Origin: Gigaspora margarita
Lineage: Eukaryota > Glomeromycota > Glomeromycetes > Diversisporales > Gigasporaceae
NCBI GenBank assembly: GCA_009809945.1
Contig: WTPW01000703.1
Location: 120,192 to 184,191, forward strand
Reading direction: 5' to 3'
DNA: 64,000 nt
Numbering within the stretch: position 1 is the first letter of the stretch; each line of letters begins with the position of its first letter. The translations under genes were made by a program, and so were the position numbers. Under the pieces are notes generated by a model. It had not been told where the DNA came from. It ran no database searches and worked only from the letters and a program-made list of their open reading frames with translations. Shown piece by piece: positions 21,540-31,799 of the stretch.

Positions 21540-22760
21540 TTAATTATCAAAAATTTACTAATAAATTATAATTTTGGCTCTAAATAAGCTTATTAAGATG
21601 TAATTTTATATTGAAATAAAGTATTTATTAGTGCTATACAAGCTTACTTAGAGCTAAAAGTTATAATTAATTAGCACAATTTTGTATAATGCAGGATTTT
21701 TTATATTTTATTAATAAAAATATAGAAAATTCAGACAATTTTACTAATGAATTATAAATTTTGACCCTAAGTAAACTTGTTCAGCACCAAAAAATACATT
21801 ATTTTAGTATATTTTTTTTTTTAATTTTTTTACAATTTCAAATAAAGATGGGCAAAATTGTATTTTTGATGAAAATTTACTAATTTTACTCATTTTTATT
21901 CCTAAAATTAAAAAAAATCAAATAACTATATGCTAAAATAATGTAGTATTTAGTACTGAATAATTTTGCTTAGAGTTTAAAGTTATAATTAATTAGTAAA
22001 GTTTTGCATGATGCTGAATTTTCTATATTTTTATTAATAAAAATATAGAAAATTTTGTATCATGCAAAATTTTACTAATGAATTATAACTTTAAGCTCTA
22101 AGTAAAATTGTTCAGCATAAATACTATATTATTTCAGTATATAGTTATTTGATTTTTTTAATTTTAGGAATAAAGATGAGTAAAATTAGTAAATTTTTAT
22201 CAAAAATGCAATTTTGCTCATCTTTATTTGAAATGTAAAAATATTAAAAGAATTTATACTAATATAATGTAAATTTTGGTGCTGAACAAGTTTACTTATA
22301 GTTACAATTTATAATTCATTAGTAAAATTGTGCATAATGCTGAATTTTCTATATTTTTATTAATAAAAATATAGAAAATTCTACACAATGCAAAATTGTG
22401 CTAATAAATTATAACTTTTGACTATAAGTAAACTTTTCAGCACCCAAAAATATGTTATTTTGGCATATATTTTTTTTGAGTTTCTTAATGTTTCAAATAA
22501 AGATGAGCAATATTACATTTTTGATAAAAATTTACAATTTTACTCATCTTTATTTCTAAAATTAAAAAAAATAAATAATAATATACCAAAATAATGTATT
22601 TTGTAGCCCCAAATAAGTTTACTTAGAGTTTAAACTTATAATTTATTAGTAAAATTTTGCATAATGATGGATTTTCTATATTTTTATTAATAAAAATATA
22701 AAAAATTCAGAATTATGCAAAATTTTATTAATGAAATATACATTTGACTACTAAAAAAAC
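21540..22760. repeat. Tandem array of palindromes, period about 325 bp
   Basis: The palindrome core TTTTTATTAATAAAAATATA is centred near 21715, 22036, 22362 and 22690 (spacings 321-328). Between them a second symmetry axis (AATTTTTATCAAAAATT type) falls near 21872, 22198 and 22522. Every half-unit is thus inverted relative to its neighbour, and the whole array can form a series of cruciforms. It is non-coding, with AT content above 80% by eye. Confidence 0.85.
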
Positions 22761-22998
22761 TTTCTAAGCACTCAAAAATACATTATTTCAATATATAATT
22801 ATATTTTGAGTAAGCTTATTTAATGGCAAAAAATATAAACTATTAGTAAGATTATGCAAACTAATAAAATTGATTCTTGTCACCCGGGCGGGTCACTTTT
22901 TTAGAGAAGTTAAAATTTTTTTCTATATAAAATTTTTTTTATTCTTGTATAAAAAAAAAAGTTATAAAAGTTTTTTATATTAAAAAATTTTTTAAATA

Positions 22999-23185
22999 CA
23001 GTTGAACCTCCCCAAACCGATATGCATGGTGGACAGGTTTTGTATTAGTATTGAGAGGTTATCAGATTTGAAATCATTATAAACTATATAGATTCATATA
23101 ACAGAAACGGACTTGGTGGATTAATTATTTATCAGATTTGACAGGTTATCGGATTTGGCAGAATCGGTTTTGGGAGGTTCAACTG
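22999..23185. mobile_element. Mariner/pogo-type MITE (187 bp)
   Basis: CAGTTGAACCTCCC at 22999 faces GGGAGGTTCAACTG ending at 23185, flanked by TA on both sides (22997-22998, 23186-23187). The CAGTTGAACC start is typical of pogo/Tigger-like Tc1/mariner elements. Pairing extends another 15 bases (aaaccgat / atcggttt). It is non-coding. Confidence 0.9.
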
Positions 23186-23552
23186 TATAACATTTTTTGC
23201 TGCCCAGCCGGGTTCTATTTGTTTGTTCCATGTAACGAGAATCAACTAATTTAATTTGCATGGCCTAATATATTATATTCTATACATAATTATATACAGT
23301 ATATTATGTATGTGTAATATAAGACTTTGGCTTACTCCATCCCTCTATAATATTATATAATATCTGTCACAGCCCTTACAGGATCCCAAGATTAATAAAA
23401 ATTTGACAATTATTTAATCAAAAATGGTTTTATATATAAAAACCAATAATTGTCTAACAATACAAATCTTTACCAATCTTGGGATCCTGTAATTAAAATT
23501 TAATGATTTTGATCTTGTTAGAATCATCTCACTGAGACGAACATTTTGGTAT

Positions 23553-25752
23553 TGTTACAATGCTATAGCCTTCTTGTATCAAATATAGCAAAGTAACAAG
23601 GTCACCCAGTGCAGTGATGTATTTATGAATATACACAGGGTGCAAGTGAAGTATTTTACTTTTACTTCACAGCAGGAGGCAAATAGTTCGTGATAAGAAT
23701 AGTATATAATTTTATTAAAATAGTAATAAGAGATGGTAATAAGCCTTGCCTGTAGGAATTACCCTAGAGAGGGAATATTACACTTTACAATATAAAGAAA
23801 GAGACAAAGATAATATCCTAAGCTAAGATTCTAGGTGAGGGTATGGAACTCTCCTTTTTCAGGAAGGGAGAAATGCTTCCTTTTTATAACTTTTCTATTC
23901 TAAGAGGTGTAACAATTCTATTGTTAATTTGTGCAGAGATAACTAGAAATAATTACTATATTATTGTAGAGATAGTTAGAGGTATCTGTACAGAAGTAAA
24001 TAGAGATATTTGTTTGGGATAAACAGATACATTTGTGTAGTGATAGATAGGGATATTTGTATGGAGGTAGATGGAGATATTTGTACAGAGGTAGGTAGGG
24101 ATACTTGTACAAAGGTAAGTAGAGGTATTAGTGTAGAGGTAGTTGGGGATAGTCGTGTAGAGATAATTGGAGGTAGTCGTGTCATGTCTCGTATTACCTA
24201 AGTTACTAGTTGGTGTAACCTTGTATTACCTAGTATAGCCTAGCCACAATAGTGTGGCGCAGTTCCTGTGCCTCATTCTTTTACCCAATAGAATCTTTTT
24301 CTATATTTATATACTATAATATATATATAAAATAATACAATAGGGGGTGTGGTGACTTAGAGAAGTTAGTAAGTTGTCGCACCCAAGCGGCAGGTCTAGG
24401 GTTCAAATCCTACTAGCGACATTTGAAAAATAGACCTGTGTTATGGTAGCCATTTCTCTTCATAGGTCCTTTGGTACACCATCTTGAATGGGAGCGTTCG
24501 GGCGCACATAAAATCCAAGGATCGGAAAGTGGATACCCGTTTGGAAGTCCTGAGTGAGGAAGTAGCAAAGATCTTCAACAGTGCTAACTATAATTGGAAT
24601 ATTTGAAACTGAAGCCAGAGAACTGGATGACAAGATCCTCGAGGAGGGGGTCCACCAACCTGGCCGCTGGAGTCACACTGGAGAAAAAGGACATGTGTTT
24701 CGGTAGCATGTACCAAGGGGAGAGAGTCCATTCGGCACCTAAAGCTGGGCCGACTGACCCTTCTGGGCTAACTGGTTTGAAAGTTTGGGGACACCGAGGA
24801 AGGACCGATAGGAAGGTTGTAGTGGGTATTGAGATTGGAGTGAACCTCATAAGGGCAATACAGAACTCACCAGCCAGTAAGAAGTAGAAGCATGGAGGCA
24901 TGTACATGTCAAGACCTAACAGACTCTAGGCGTACCCATATAGGAGTCCTCAGACATTAAGGGAGGCCGGACCACCAATACAGGATAGGCAGGTATAAGT
25001 GCATGCAGAGTGCATCATGGTTCACCAGATCCTCATGGTGCCATCCAACTATATCTGTAAATTGGAAGCATTTGCGAAACATGCCCGGTCACTTGTTACC
25101 ATAGTGAGAAGTACAGTCGTTTGCACATTACTGAATTCAGAATGCTAAATCCAGGGCCCTGAAGATGCAGAAAAATTGGCTAGTTGCAGCAGCATGCAGG
25201 CTTGAGATACTTACCCAATGCGGTATAGGCAGCTACATGGCTTGAGATACGAACTCCCAAGAAGTATGCTAGTAGGAGACTCAGGTGTACCAATTTGAAA
25301 GCACAAAGCGCCTACCTGGCAACTGACACCAAATTGGAAGTGATGATACTAGGTAGTGTAGGTAAAGTGGCAGACATGTGAATACTAATTGTTGGTTGGA
25401 AAAGGGACATACAAATCCAGGTCAGCCTTATATATGGGAATATGGAAGGTTCTGGTAGGTTTAGGTCATGGTTAAATTAGTCCAAGTCTCGGTACTTAAG
25501 TAGATAGTATATAAAAGATTGTATGGCAATGTTGTAATGATCAATATACTTCAATAAAGACCAGAGGCATGACCTCACCTTAACACAACAAAAAAAATAA
25601 AATAATACAATAATAAAATATACTAATATAATAATAATAACAATAAGACTAAATATATATATAATAATAATAATAATATAATAACTACGTAAAGTAAAAT
25701 ATTCTAATTTGTACTACATCACTACGCTATCCTAAAAACCTGTTTTGTAACA
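23553..25752 (-). repeat. 3' LTR of Ty3-A, split by a retroposon
   Basis: It aligns with 35834-36758 on both sides of an inserted retroposon (24343-25597). It includes a minisatellite at about 23930-24185 with units like 'gatatttgtacagaggtagg' that raises minus- and plus-strand pseudo-frames. Confidence 0.92.
24343..25597 (+). mobile_element. tRNA-headed retroposon, copy 2, in the Ty3-A LTR
   Basis: It begins GGGGGTGTGGTGACTTAGAG. A B box GGTTCAAATCC follows at about 24400, and the element ends in an A tract (25590-25597). A perfect 15-bp duplication TAAAATAATACAATA lies at 24328-24342 and 25598-25612. The other LTR has the site once (near 36610). The element is 1255 bp, far longer than normal SINEs. 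It contains a 97-codon sense frame (24594-24887) with RRGSTN and IGVNLIRA; the latter also occurs in copy 1 as IGMNLIRA. AATAAA precedes the 3' end (25553-25558). LINE-type endonuclease insertion is inferred from the duplication and tail. Whether the frame is translated is unknown. Confidence 0.93.
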
Positions 25753-25766
25753 TTTTCCTCCCCTTA
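25753..25766 (-). promoter_or_regulatory. Polypurine tract of Ty3-A
   Basis: On the minus strand TAAGGGGAGGAAAA lies immediately upstream of the 3' LTR start TGTTAC. It is the expected primer for plus-strand DNA synthesis and confirms both LTR boundary and element direction. Confidence 0.9.
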
Positions 25767-25777
25767 AAGATTTTGCT

Positions 25778-26377
25778 TCACAAAATCCATCCATTCCTTT
25801 GTTGTTCACAAAACTCAACAAGGTCTGCAAAATTTTCCTTGTTGATATCATTAAAGTCCTTTACCTTTAATCGGTGGGTCTAGTATATTTGTTCATACCC
25901 ATAAATAGTAAACAAGTAGAAAACTCATTTATAAGTTTTAACTTGATTGTCCCCAATTTGTTCAGTAATTGAACTTCTATTATTCCACAATATTGATCCC
26001 ATGTGAAAGGCATAGGCCAGGGCATGGATCCTGTTATAGTTTGTATGATGGGTAACTTCCTTGTATTTCTGATATATTTCATTGAAACAAGTATTTGGAT
26101 CACTATTAATAGTCATTGGCACATGGACTGGAAATATTTGGTCAGTACTACGATGTACCAAATCATCCTTGATAGCAGCTAATGGATCAACAAATGTGGT
26201 AATACTCCTGGCATGATCTGCTGGAATAGTACATGTATGACTATCATCCTGCATGATGGTCACATTGTTTGGATCTACAATAATTGTTCCAGTATATTGT
26301 AACCTGTTACAAAGTTGTTGAAGTTCACACACTTTTTGGTAGAGTTGGAGGTGGAGCCAAGTGGGTCAGGTAGTCAT
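25778..26377 (-). pseudogene. Extra 3' reading frame of Ty3-A, unknown function
   Basis: A minus-strand frame from ATG 26377 to TGA 25778 would encode 199 aa and ends 11 bases before the purine tract, so it fills the env/accessory position. Three nonsense codons break it (codon 4 TGA, then TGA after KTYK and TAG after EQIY), each one C-to-T change from CGA or CAG. The longest open piece is 136 codons. Features seen: mixed alpha-helical composition, no signal peptide, no membrane span, no knuckle. Residues about 116-130 read RIHALAYAFHMGSIL. A related pattern occurs in the extra frame of Ty3-B (42691-42735). I do not recognise the family. The position and shared motif suggest an element-encoded accessory protein rather than chance. 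Confidence 0.7.
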
Positions 26378-27371
26378 TTTAAATGGTTTAAAAGAAATGT
26401 TTAGTGTTGTATTAATTGTGAGAAGGATTTGTTGAATTTAGAATGAGAGCAAGGTAATTTCAAGCTTATTTTATATCTTTAAAATTGTTTACTTGTATTG
26501 CTACTTTGAACAATTTTAATTTAGCTTGGAACATTAGTTCAACCTATGCTTTTGCTTTGTGATTCCACATGCTAAGATCTGTTTGCATGTGCTTTTTCTG
26601 TATTTCCCACATGTTTTGCATTTGTGCCAACCATGTGTAAAAATTTTACTTAGCAGAACTTGGCAAAACTTGGCAAAAATTTTGTTCCTACATGTGTTTT
26701 GGTAATTTTATTGACTCTTCCGCCCCTTAAAATTGTGAGGTCTCTAAACCTTATTCTAAATTTAGATTCTAAAATTCTAATTGGTAAAATTCATCAGACC
26801 AATTTCTAATTCTGTAATCATATTTTTCCATGCTGTAATTTCTTGTTCTTGTTTTACTGCCAGTTGATTTTCCATTTTGAAATAATCCTTGTGATTGTTC
26901 TTTCTATATATTTCCAAATCTTGAGCATTCATTCTTTTTCAAATTCCATACTTTTCAAGCTCCTTGGTTAATATTCTTTTTTTTTTCTTATCCTTTTTCT
27001 ATTTCTATTACTTTAATTAATTTATCTCTTTTCTTTTTAGATAAACTTTTTTTTTTTTAAAAAACTTTCTCGTTGGACTTGCGCTTGGCTTGCCTCTCCC
27101 AAAGGTGTGTATACTTTTGGGCTGTGAGCCTAGCCTTAGCACTTGCTATGCGCGAAGCCAGTCTTTCACATCTGGGTGAGCACCCTATATTCGGTTCTAT
27201 ACCACTATAGTGGTCGCCCTGATGGATATTTTTCCCTTTTAAAACTTTGTGGTTTCTTTTTGCACAAGCTGTGGTGGCCAATGCACTTGTGTTTATTTTA
27301 TTTTATTTTTCCTTTTTCAGTATACTGCGCTTAGAAATAGTCTTTTCTAAAAATTTTTTTTTTTCTAATAG
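26378..27371. other. Non-coding or unassigned part of the Ty3-A 3' region
   Basis: Mostly T-rich on the + strand. A GC-richer island at 27060-27270 keeps a minus-strand frame of 74 codons open (27281-27057, very basic, C-terminal KAR/RQAKRKS). This could be a small basic accessory frame or a chance product; I cannot decide. No repeats with the LTRs. Confidence 0.4.
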
Positions 27372-27686
27372 ATGGGTCGAAGAAAGAAGTCAGAATCTGT
27401 TTCCTCATGCATCAAGTCACTCCAAAACTGTGTTATTAACTTCTAGAAGGAAGGGCAAGAAAGAAATCCTCCAGACATCGAGGCTCTTTTACAAGAAAGT
27501 CGAATAGAACATTTGGTCCTTGAAAGCAATAGGTGGCGAGCACAAATGGTGGATCTAGAAGATGAAAATTATGATTTACAAAGAAGAGTTGAAGTAGAAA
27601 GAAGAAGAGTTGAAGAAACTAGAGAATTAGAAGAAGAAAATAGAGTGTGGTGAAGAAGAGTTGAAGAAGTAAATAGAAATCGGTAA
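27372..27686 (+). pseudogene. Antisense coiled-coil frame in Ty3-A
   Basis: Opposite to the direction of the retroelement, ATG 27372 opens a frame of about 104 codons (MGRRKKSES...). After one TAG near codon 25 it reads EALLQESRIEHLVLESNRW, then alternating Glu/Arg/Leu heptads (EVERRRVEETRELEEENR), a second stop (TGA, likely from CGA) and RRVEEVNRN. The basic start followed by a long coiled coil resembles a small DNA- or RNA-associated factor, but I recognise no family. It could be an antisense gene of the element, a captured host fragment, or low-complexity GAA/AGA-rich sequence. The matching stop-codon pattern favours a once-functional frame. Confidence 0.45.
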
Positions 27687-27959
27687 ATTATTTTACAAAT
27701 AATTTTTGTATTTACTTTAGTTATTTTTGTAAATAAAATTTTTAAATATTTCAAAATTTTGTAAACAATAAGTAGTAATTAAATAATAAAGTTTTTTTTT
27801 TCGTTATATGTAAAAAAAAAATAATAAATAATATGTAAATAATAAGAAAATAATAAAAAAATAATAAATAGTAATAAATAATTATTAATAAATTAAAAAT
27901 ATTTTTAATGAAAATTTATAAGTTTTTATCTATTGTTGTTTCGATTACAACTTGTGGTT

Positions 27960-29230
27960 CCCAGTTTTGTCATTAATAATATTTTTTGAGTCTGTTACTG
28001 TTATAATATCATTTGAGAATTTGGGCTTTTTTGTTTCGGGCACCATTTCCAAGTTTGGCACATATAGTAAAGGGTCCATTTCGTTTATCCTCAAACTTGA
28101 CAGATCTAAAAGATTCTATATCTTTCCGTTGTACCCATACTTTTTTACCAATTTCAAATTCTATTGGTTTTATTCGAGCATCATGTCTTTGTTTCTGTTT
28201 TTGTTGTGATGCTTCTGTATTTTTCTGTGCGTGGGTATGAGCTTCTTCTAATTTGTCTATTAGCTCATAAGCTCGAGTTAGAATGCTATCTTCTAGGTCT
28301 ATTTTTGATTCTGTTTCTGTTATTGGTAGTATAGCTTCGATAGGTAATACTGCTTGTCATCCATATACAAGTTGAAATAGAGTATATCCTGTAGTAGCAT
28401 GTCTTTTGGTTCAATATGCAAATAGTACTAAAGGTAAATATGTGTTCCAAGTTTGGCTTGTAGCAACTTTTGCAAGAGATTCACATAAGGTTCTATTTAA
28501 CCGTTCAACCATTCCATTTGTTTGTGAATGGTATGGTGATGAAAGTTGTGACGTATTAGAAATTTTTCACATAAAATTCTAATCATATCACGTCTAAAAT
28601 TAGGTCCTTGGTCGGAGAGAATAATTTTTGGAATCCCATATCGCATACTATTTCTGTAAAAATAAATTGAGCAAGAGTTAAAGCACTGGCATCTGGTACT
28701 GCTTGTACTTCTGGCCATCGTATTAGATAATCAGTAGCCACAATAATATATCAATTCTTCTGTGTTGTAATTGGTAAGGGTCCTACGAGATCAATTCCAA
28801 TACGTTCGAAAGCTTGTCCTATTTTGATAGGGTGCAAAGGTTCTTTTCTTCATGACTTTTCTTGTCTTTGGTATTGTTCACAGGTTTTAACATATTCTTT
28901 AATATCTCTATACATTTGATCCCAATAATAGCGATTAGCAACTTTATAGTACATAGCATCAATTCCTAAATGTCCAGCAGTAGGATGACTATGCATTATG
29001 TAGAGTACAGAGTCTACTTCAGTCCATTTGATTACTCGAAATGGTTTGCTTGGGTTCTTTCTATTGCATTTATACAATAGTTTATTCTAAATCTCAAAGT
29101 ATTTTGCTTGGGTTTGTAATTGTTTCCATTGATAATCAGTAAAGTCTGTAGGTATAGTTTCTGATTTTAAGTAATTGTATAAATTATAATATTGATCTAA
29201 ATTCATTTAGAAAATAGAGTTTTGGTCAGA
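27960..29230 (-). pseudogene. Ty3-A integrase
   Basis: Read right to left: an N-terminal zinc domain with SHPTAGHLG and KTCEQYQR (29077-28850), HHC with Tyr at the place of the last Cys. The catalytic core has GIDLVGPLP, then VATDYLIRWPE (first Asp), LSDQGPNF (second Asp) and KQMEWLNG (Glu near 28500). The C-terminal part has RHDARI, FEIGKKVW and GPFTICAKLGNGA (to about 27970). Interruptions are TGA codons after QEKS and QKN and a frame slip near 28640. The enzyme would join element DNA to the chromosome. No chromodomain is evident. Confidence 0.88.
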
Positions 29231-29324
29231 GTCTTGATAAAGCATCCATATTGGAGTGAATCCTTCCAGGTTTATGTATTATGACAAAATTATAGGATTG
29301 TAGTTTCAAAATCCATCGTCCAAT

Positions 29325-29714
29325 TCATCCTTTGGGTTCAACTGTTTTAAGCCATTTTAATGCTAAGTGATCAGTTACTAGAGTAAATTCTGTAGCTCCC
29401 AAGTAACTATAAAAATGCTCTATAGCCCATACTATAGCAGCACATTCAAGTTCAGTAGCATAATAATTTTGTTTAGTAGATTGGAGACTTTTGCTAGCAT
29501 AAGCGACAGAGTGTTCTTTTCCATTTTTGTCTTTTTGACTGAGTATGGCACCAAAGCCATGATAAGAAGCATCAGTAGCAAGAATAAATCTTTTGCCAAA
29601 ATCTGGATAGGCTAATACTGGTGCAGTAACAAGCTTTTCCTTTAACTTTTCAAATGCTAGTTGTTGTTTACTTCCCCAATGGTAAGGTTCATCTTTATGT
29701 AGAAGTTGATTCAA
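29325..29714 (-). pseudogene. Ty3-A RNase H domain
   Basis: A 130-codon open piece with FEKLKEKLVTAPVLAYPDF, TDASYHGFGAILSQ (first catalytic Asp), the TELECAAIVWAIEHF helix (Glu) and LVTDHLALKWL (Asp). This is a normal RT-linked Ty3 RNase H, needed to remove RNA from the RNA:DNA hybrid. It is in a different frame from the RT piece, so a frameshift lies between them near 29730-29750. Confidence 0.9.
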
Positions 29715-29749
29715 TGGTTGAGCAATGGCAGAAAAGTTTGAATAAATTG

Positions 29750-30475
29750 TCAGTAGTATCCAACTAATCCAAGAAAAGATCTTAGTTTGGTTGTGTTTTT
29801 GGGTGGTTGAATCTTTTGAACAGTTTCTATTTTCACTGGGTCTGGTGCAATTCCTTTTTCACTGATGATATGTCCTAAAAATGGTAAGGATTTCATCCAA
29901 AAATTGCATTTTTCTATATTTAATTTTAATCCGGCATCTCTAATGCATTGAAATACAATTCTTAAATGTTTTAAATGTTTATCAAATGTTTTAGAAAAGA
30001 CATTGGTATCATCAAGATACATAACTACAAATTTCCATGCAATTCCCTTATAGACTTAATCTATAAGTTGTTGAAAAGTGGCAGTTGCATTACAAAGGCC
30101 AAATGGCATTACATTGAACTCATAAGTACCATATTTTGTAATAAATGCAGTCTTTTCTCTATCTTGTTTGTCCATTAATACTTGCCAATATCCACTTGCA
30201 AGATCAAGAGTAGAAAACCATTTTGAACCTAACAAAGTGTTTAGCATTTCCTGAATTCGTGGTAAGGTGTAGGCATCCTTTTTGGTAATACTATTGAGTT
30301 TTCTGTAATCAACACAGAATCTCAATTTCCCATTCTTTTTGCATATGAGAACAACAGGTGATGCCCATGGGCTTGGGCTCTCAAAGGGTCGAATGATTTC
30401 ACTTTCCAGCATTTGTTCAATTTCTTTCTTAATAAATNCTTGTTCANTTNGAGGTANATTATAAGGTCTTTGTCT
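29750..30475 (-). pseudogene. Ty3-A reverse transcriptase
   Basis: Two open pieces, 30412-30056 and 30022-29750, are separated by TAA (30058-30056). Motifs in order are ASPVVLICKKNGKLRFCVDYR, KWFSTLDLASGYWQ (catalytic Asp), MPFGLCNATATFQ, MYLDDTNVFSK (YLDD active site intact), LGHIISEKGI and the thumb start TTKLRSFLGLVGYY. Four ambiguous bases (N at 30438, 30447, 30450, 30457) lie in the N-terminal part. Apart from the stop, the catalytic residues look intact. Confidence 0.92.
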
Positions 30476-30532
30476 TATTGGAGGTACATCTTCTGTATAG
30501 ATTTTATGCTGTACAATGTCTGTTCATCCAAG

Positions 30533-31480
30533 TTAATTTATATCTTTTGCAAAAAGGTCTGCAAATTCATCAAGTAGGGCTTTAAATTTTAATCCTTGTT
30601 CTTTAGTTAATGGTCCAATATTAACATGGTTTGTTTTCTCTAATGTATATTCTTCATAAGGGATTAATGTTTCTATAGAATACACAAAATTATATTTTTG
30701 TGCATTTCTTTGCAAATCCAGTTGCAAAGCTTCTGGTTCTATTAACAATTTATCAGATTCCTCAGGTAGTTTTTCATCCTGCCTAGGATGGTCTAAAAAT
30801 TTTGGCGAAAAGAGCATAATTGTAAATAGTATTCAGCTCTTTGTTGATGTTGAAGGATTTGTTCCTTAAAGAATGAAGTAAGTTGTTCATTTGTTTCCTC
30901 AAGATATTGAACTCTGGCTTCCAAGTGTTCAATAATCTGTTGTAAAGTTTTATTATTTTCAATAGGCATTTTAGTATCATATTGAGTTTGTTTTCCTTTT
31001 ATCTCTTCTATAGGTTGGTTAAGTACTTCAGTGGTTACAGTAAAAGAACTTGATGATCCTTCTCCAGGATCATTTGGCAAAGTTAATTTATTAATGTCCT
31101 GATAATATTCATTACAGTATCCTTGATTTTGGTCAAGTTCTGTAGGTTGCTTTGCCATTAAACATTCAAGACATAATGCAACCTTTCCTTTAAAGTTTTT
31201 CCTTAGATTTTCAATTGCTTTTCGAGTGTCAAAATCAGGTTGGAATATATCAAATGATTCTTGTAGGACTTGTTGTAATGTAACTTCCTCTGTTTCTGTA
31301 AGAGTAATTTGATCTGATCGTAATAAAATAGTAATTTCATCATTTGTCCAGTTTCAGTTATATTGATCAGTATCTTGTTCTTCTAGTACTTCTGTGATTT
31401 CATTTGGATTATCATCATCAAGTAGAACTTGTACAATCCTATAAATTCTACTTTGATTTAAATTGTACTAGTATTCTGTA
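30533..31480 (-). pseudogene. Ty3-A Pol linker with coiled coil
   Basis: Between the Cys-rich segment and RT there are about 300 codons in two overlapping frames. The 31158-30793 piece carries an acidic region and a likely coiled coil (QQIIEHLEARVQYLEETNEQL). The 30817-30533 piece ends in KEQGLKFKALLDEFADLFAKDI, the usual lead-in to Ty3 RT. Just after it, TAA and TGA (30533-30535, 30524-30526) stand where the family expects Gln and Arg. Ty3 elements normally have a much shorter protease-RT linker. Confidence 0.7.
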
Positions 31481-31799
31481 TGTCTAGTAGATTCAGTATA
31501 ATTTCTAATTCGGGTCCAAATTTCATAGTTTGGATTATTTTGTAGGTCCTGGCTTACTTTGTAAGCATACATGTGTTCTAGTTCACAAAACCATAATTCA
31601 TCCTGAATGCTTTCCAATCAGTGCATTCGAGCTTTGGGTTTTTGTTGTGCACAGATTTTACAACTAACCAAAGTTTCTCGACCTAGTCCATGATAATAGT
31701 ATTTCTGACTAAGAGGGTCATCAGGGTCCAATAATTCATAATAAGTCTGATAACAAGTTATACACACAATACGATTTTTAAGTAATTGTAATCGTTCTG

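Larger units (their letters stand above)
21449..23375. mobile_element. Harbinger-like element with internal palindrome array
   Basis: TIRs GGGCTGTGACAGATATTATA (21449) and TATAATATCTGTCACAGCCC (ending 23375), with target duplication TTA at 21446-21448 and 23376-23378. The two flanks rejoin as continuous repeat text (caatta + caggatcc). The 1.93-kb interior has no transposase. It contains the array at 21540-22760 and a mariner-type MITE at 22999-23185. The 3-bp TWA target and the GGG start fit PIF/Harbinger. Confidence 0.85.

Noticed and set aside
23924..24201. Frames on both strands with Tyr/Leu/Pro or Asp/Val/Gly repeats in the Ty3-A LTR
   Set aside because: These are translations of the LTR minisatellite; the other LTR shows the same at 36204-36392.
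24584..24907. Minus-strand 107-codon frame in the retroposon
   Set aside because: It overlaps the sense frame 24594-24887 almost completely. The motif shared with copy 1 is on the sense strand.
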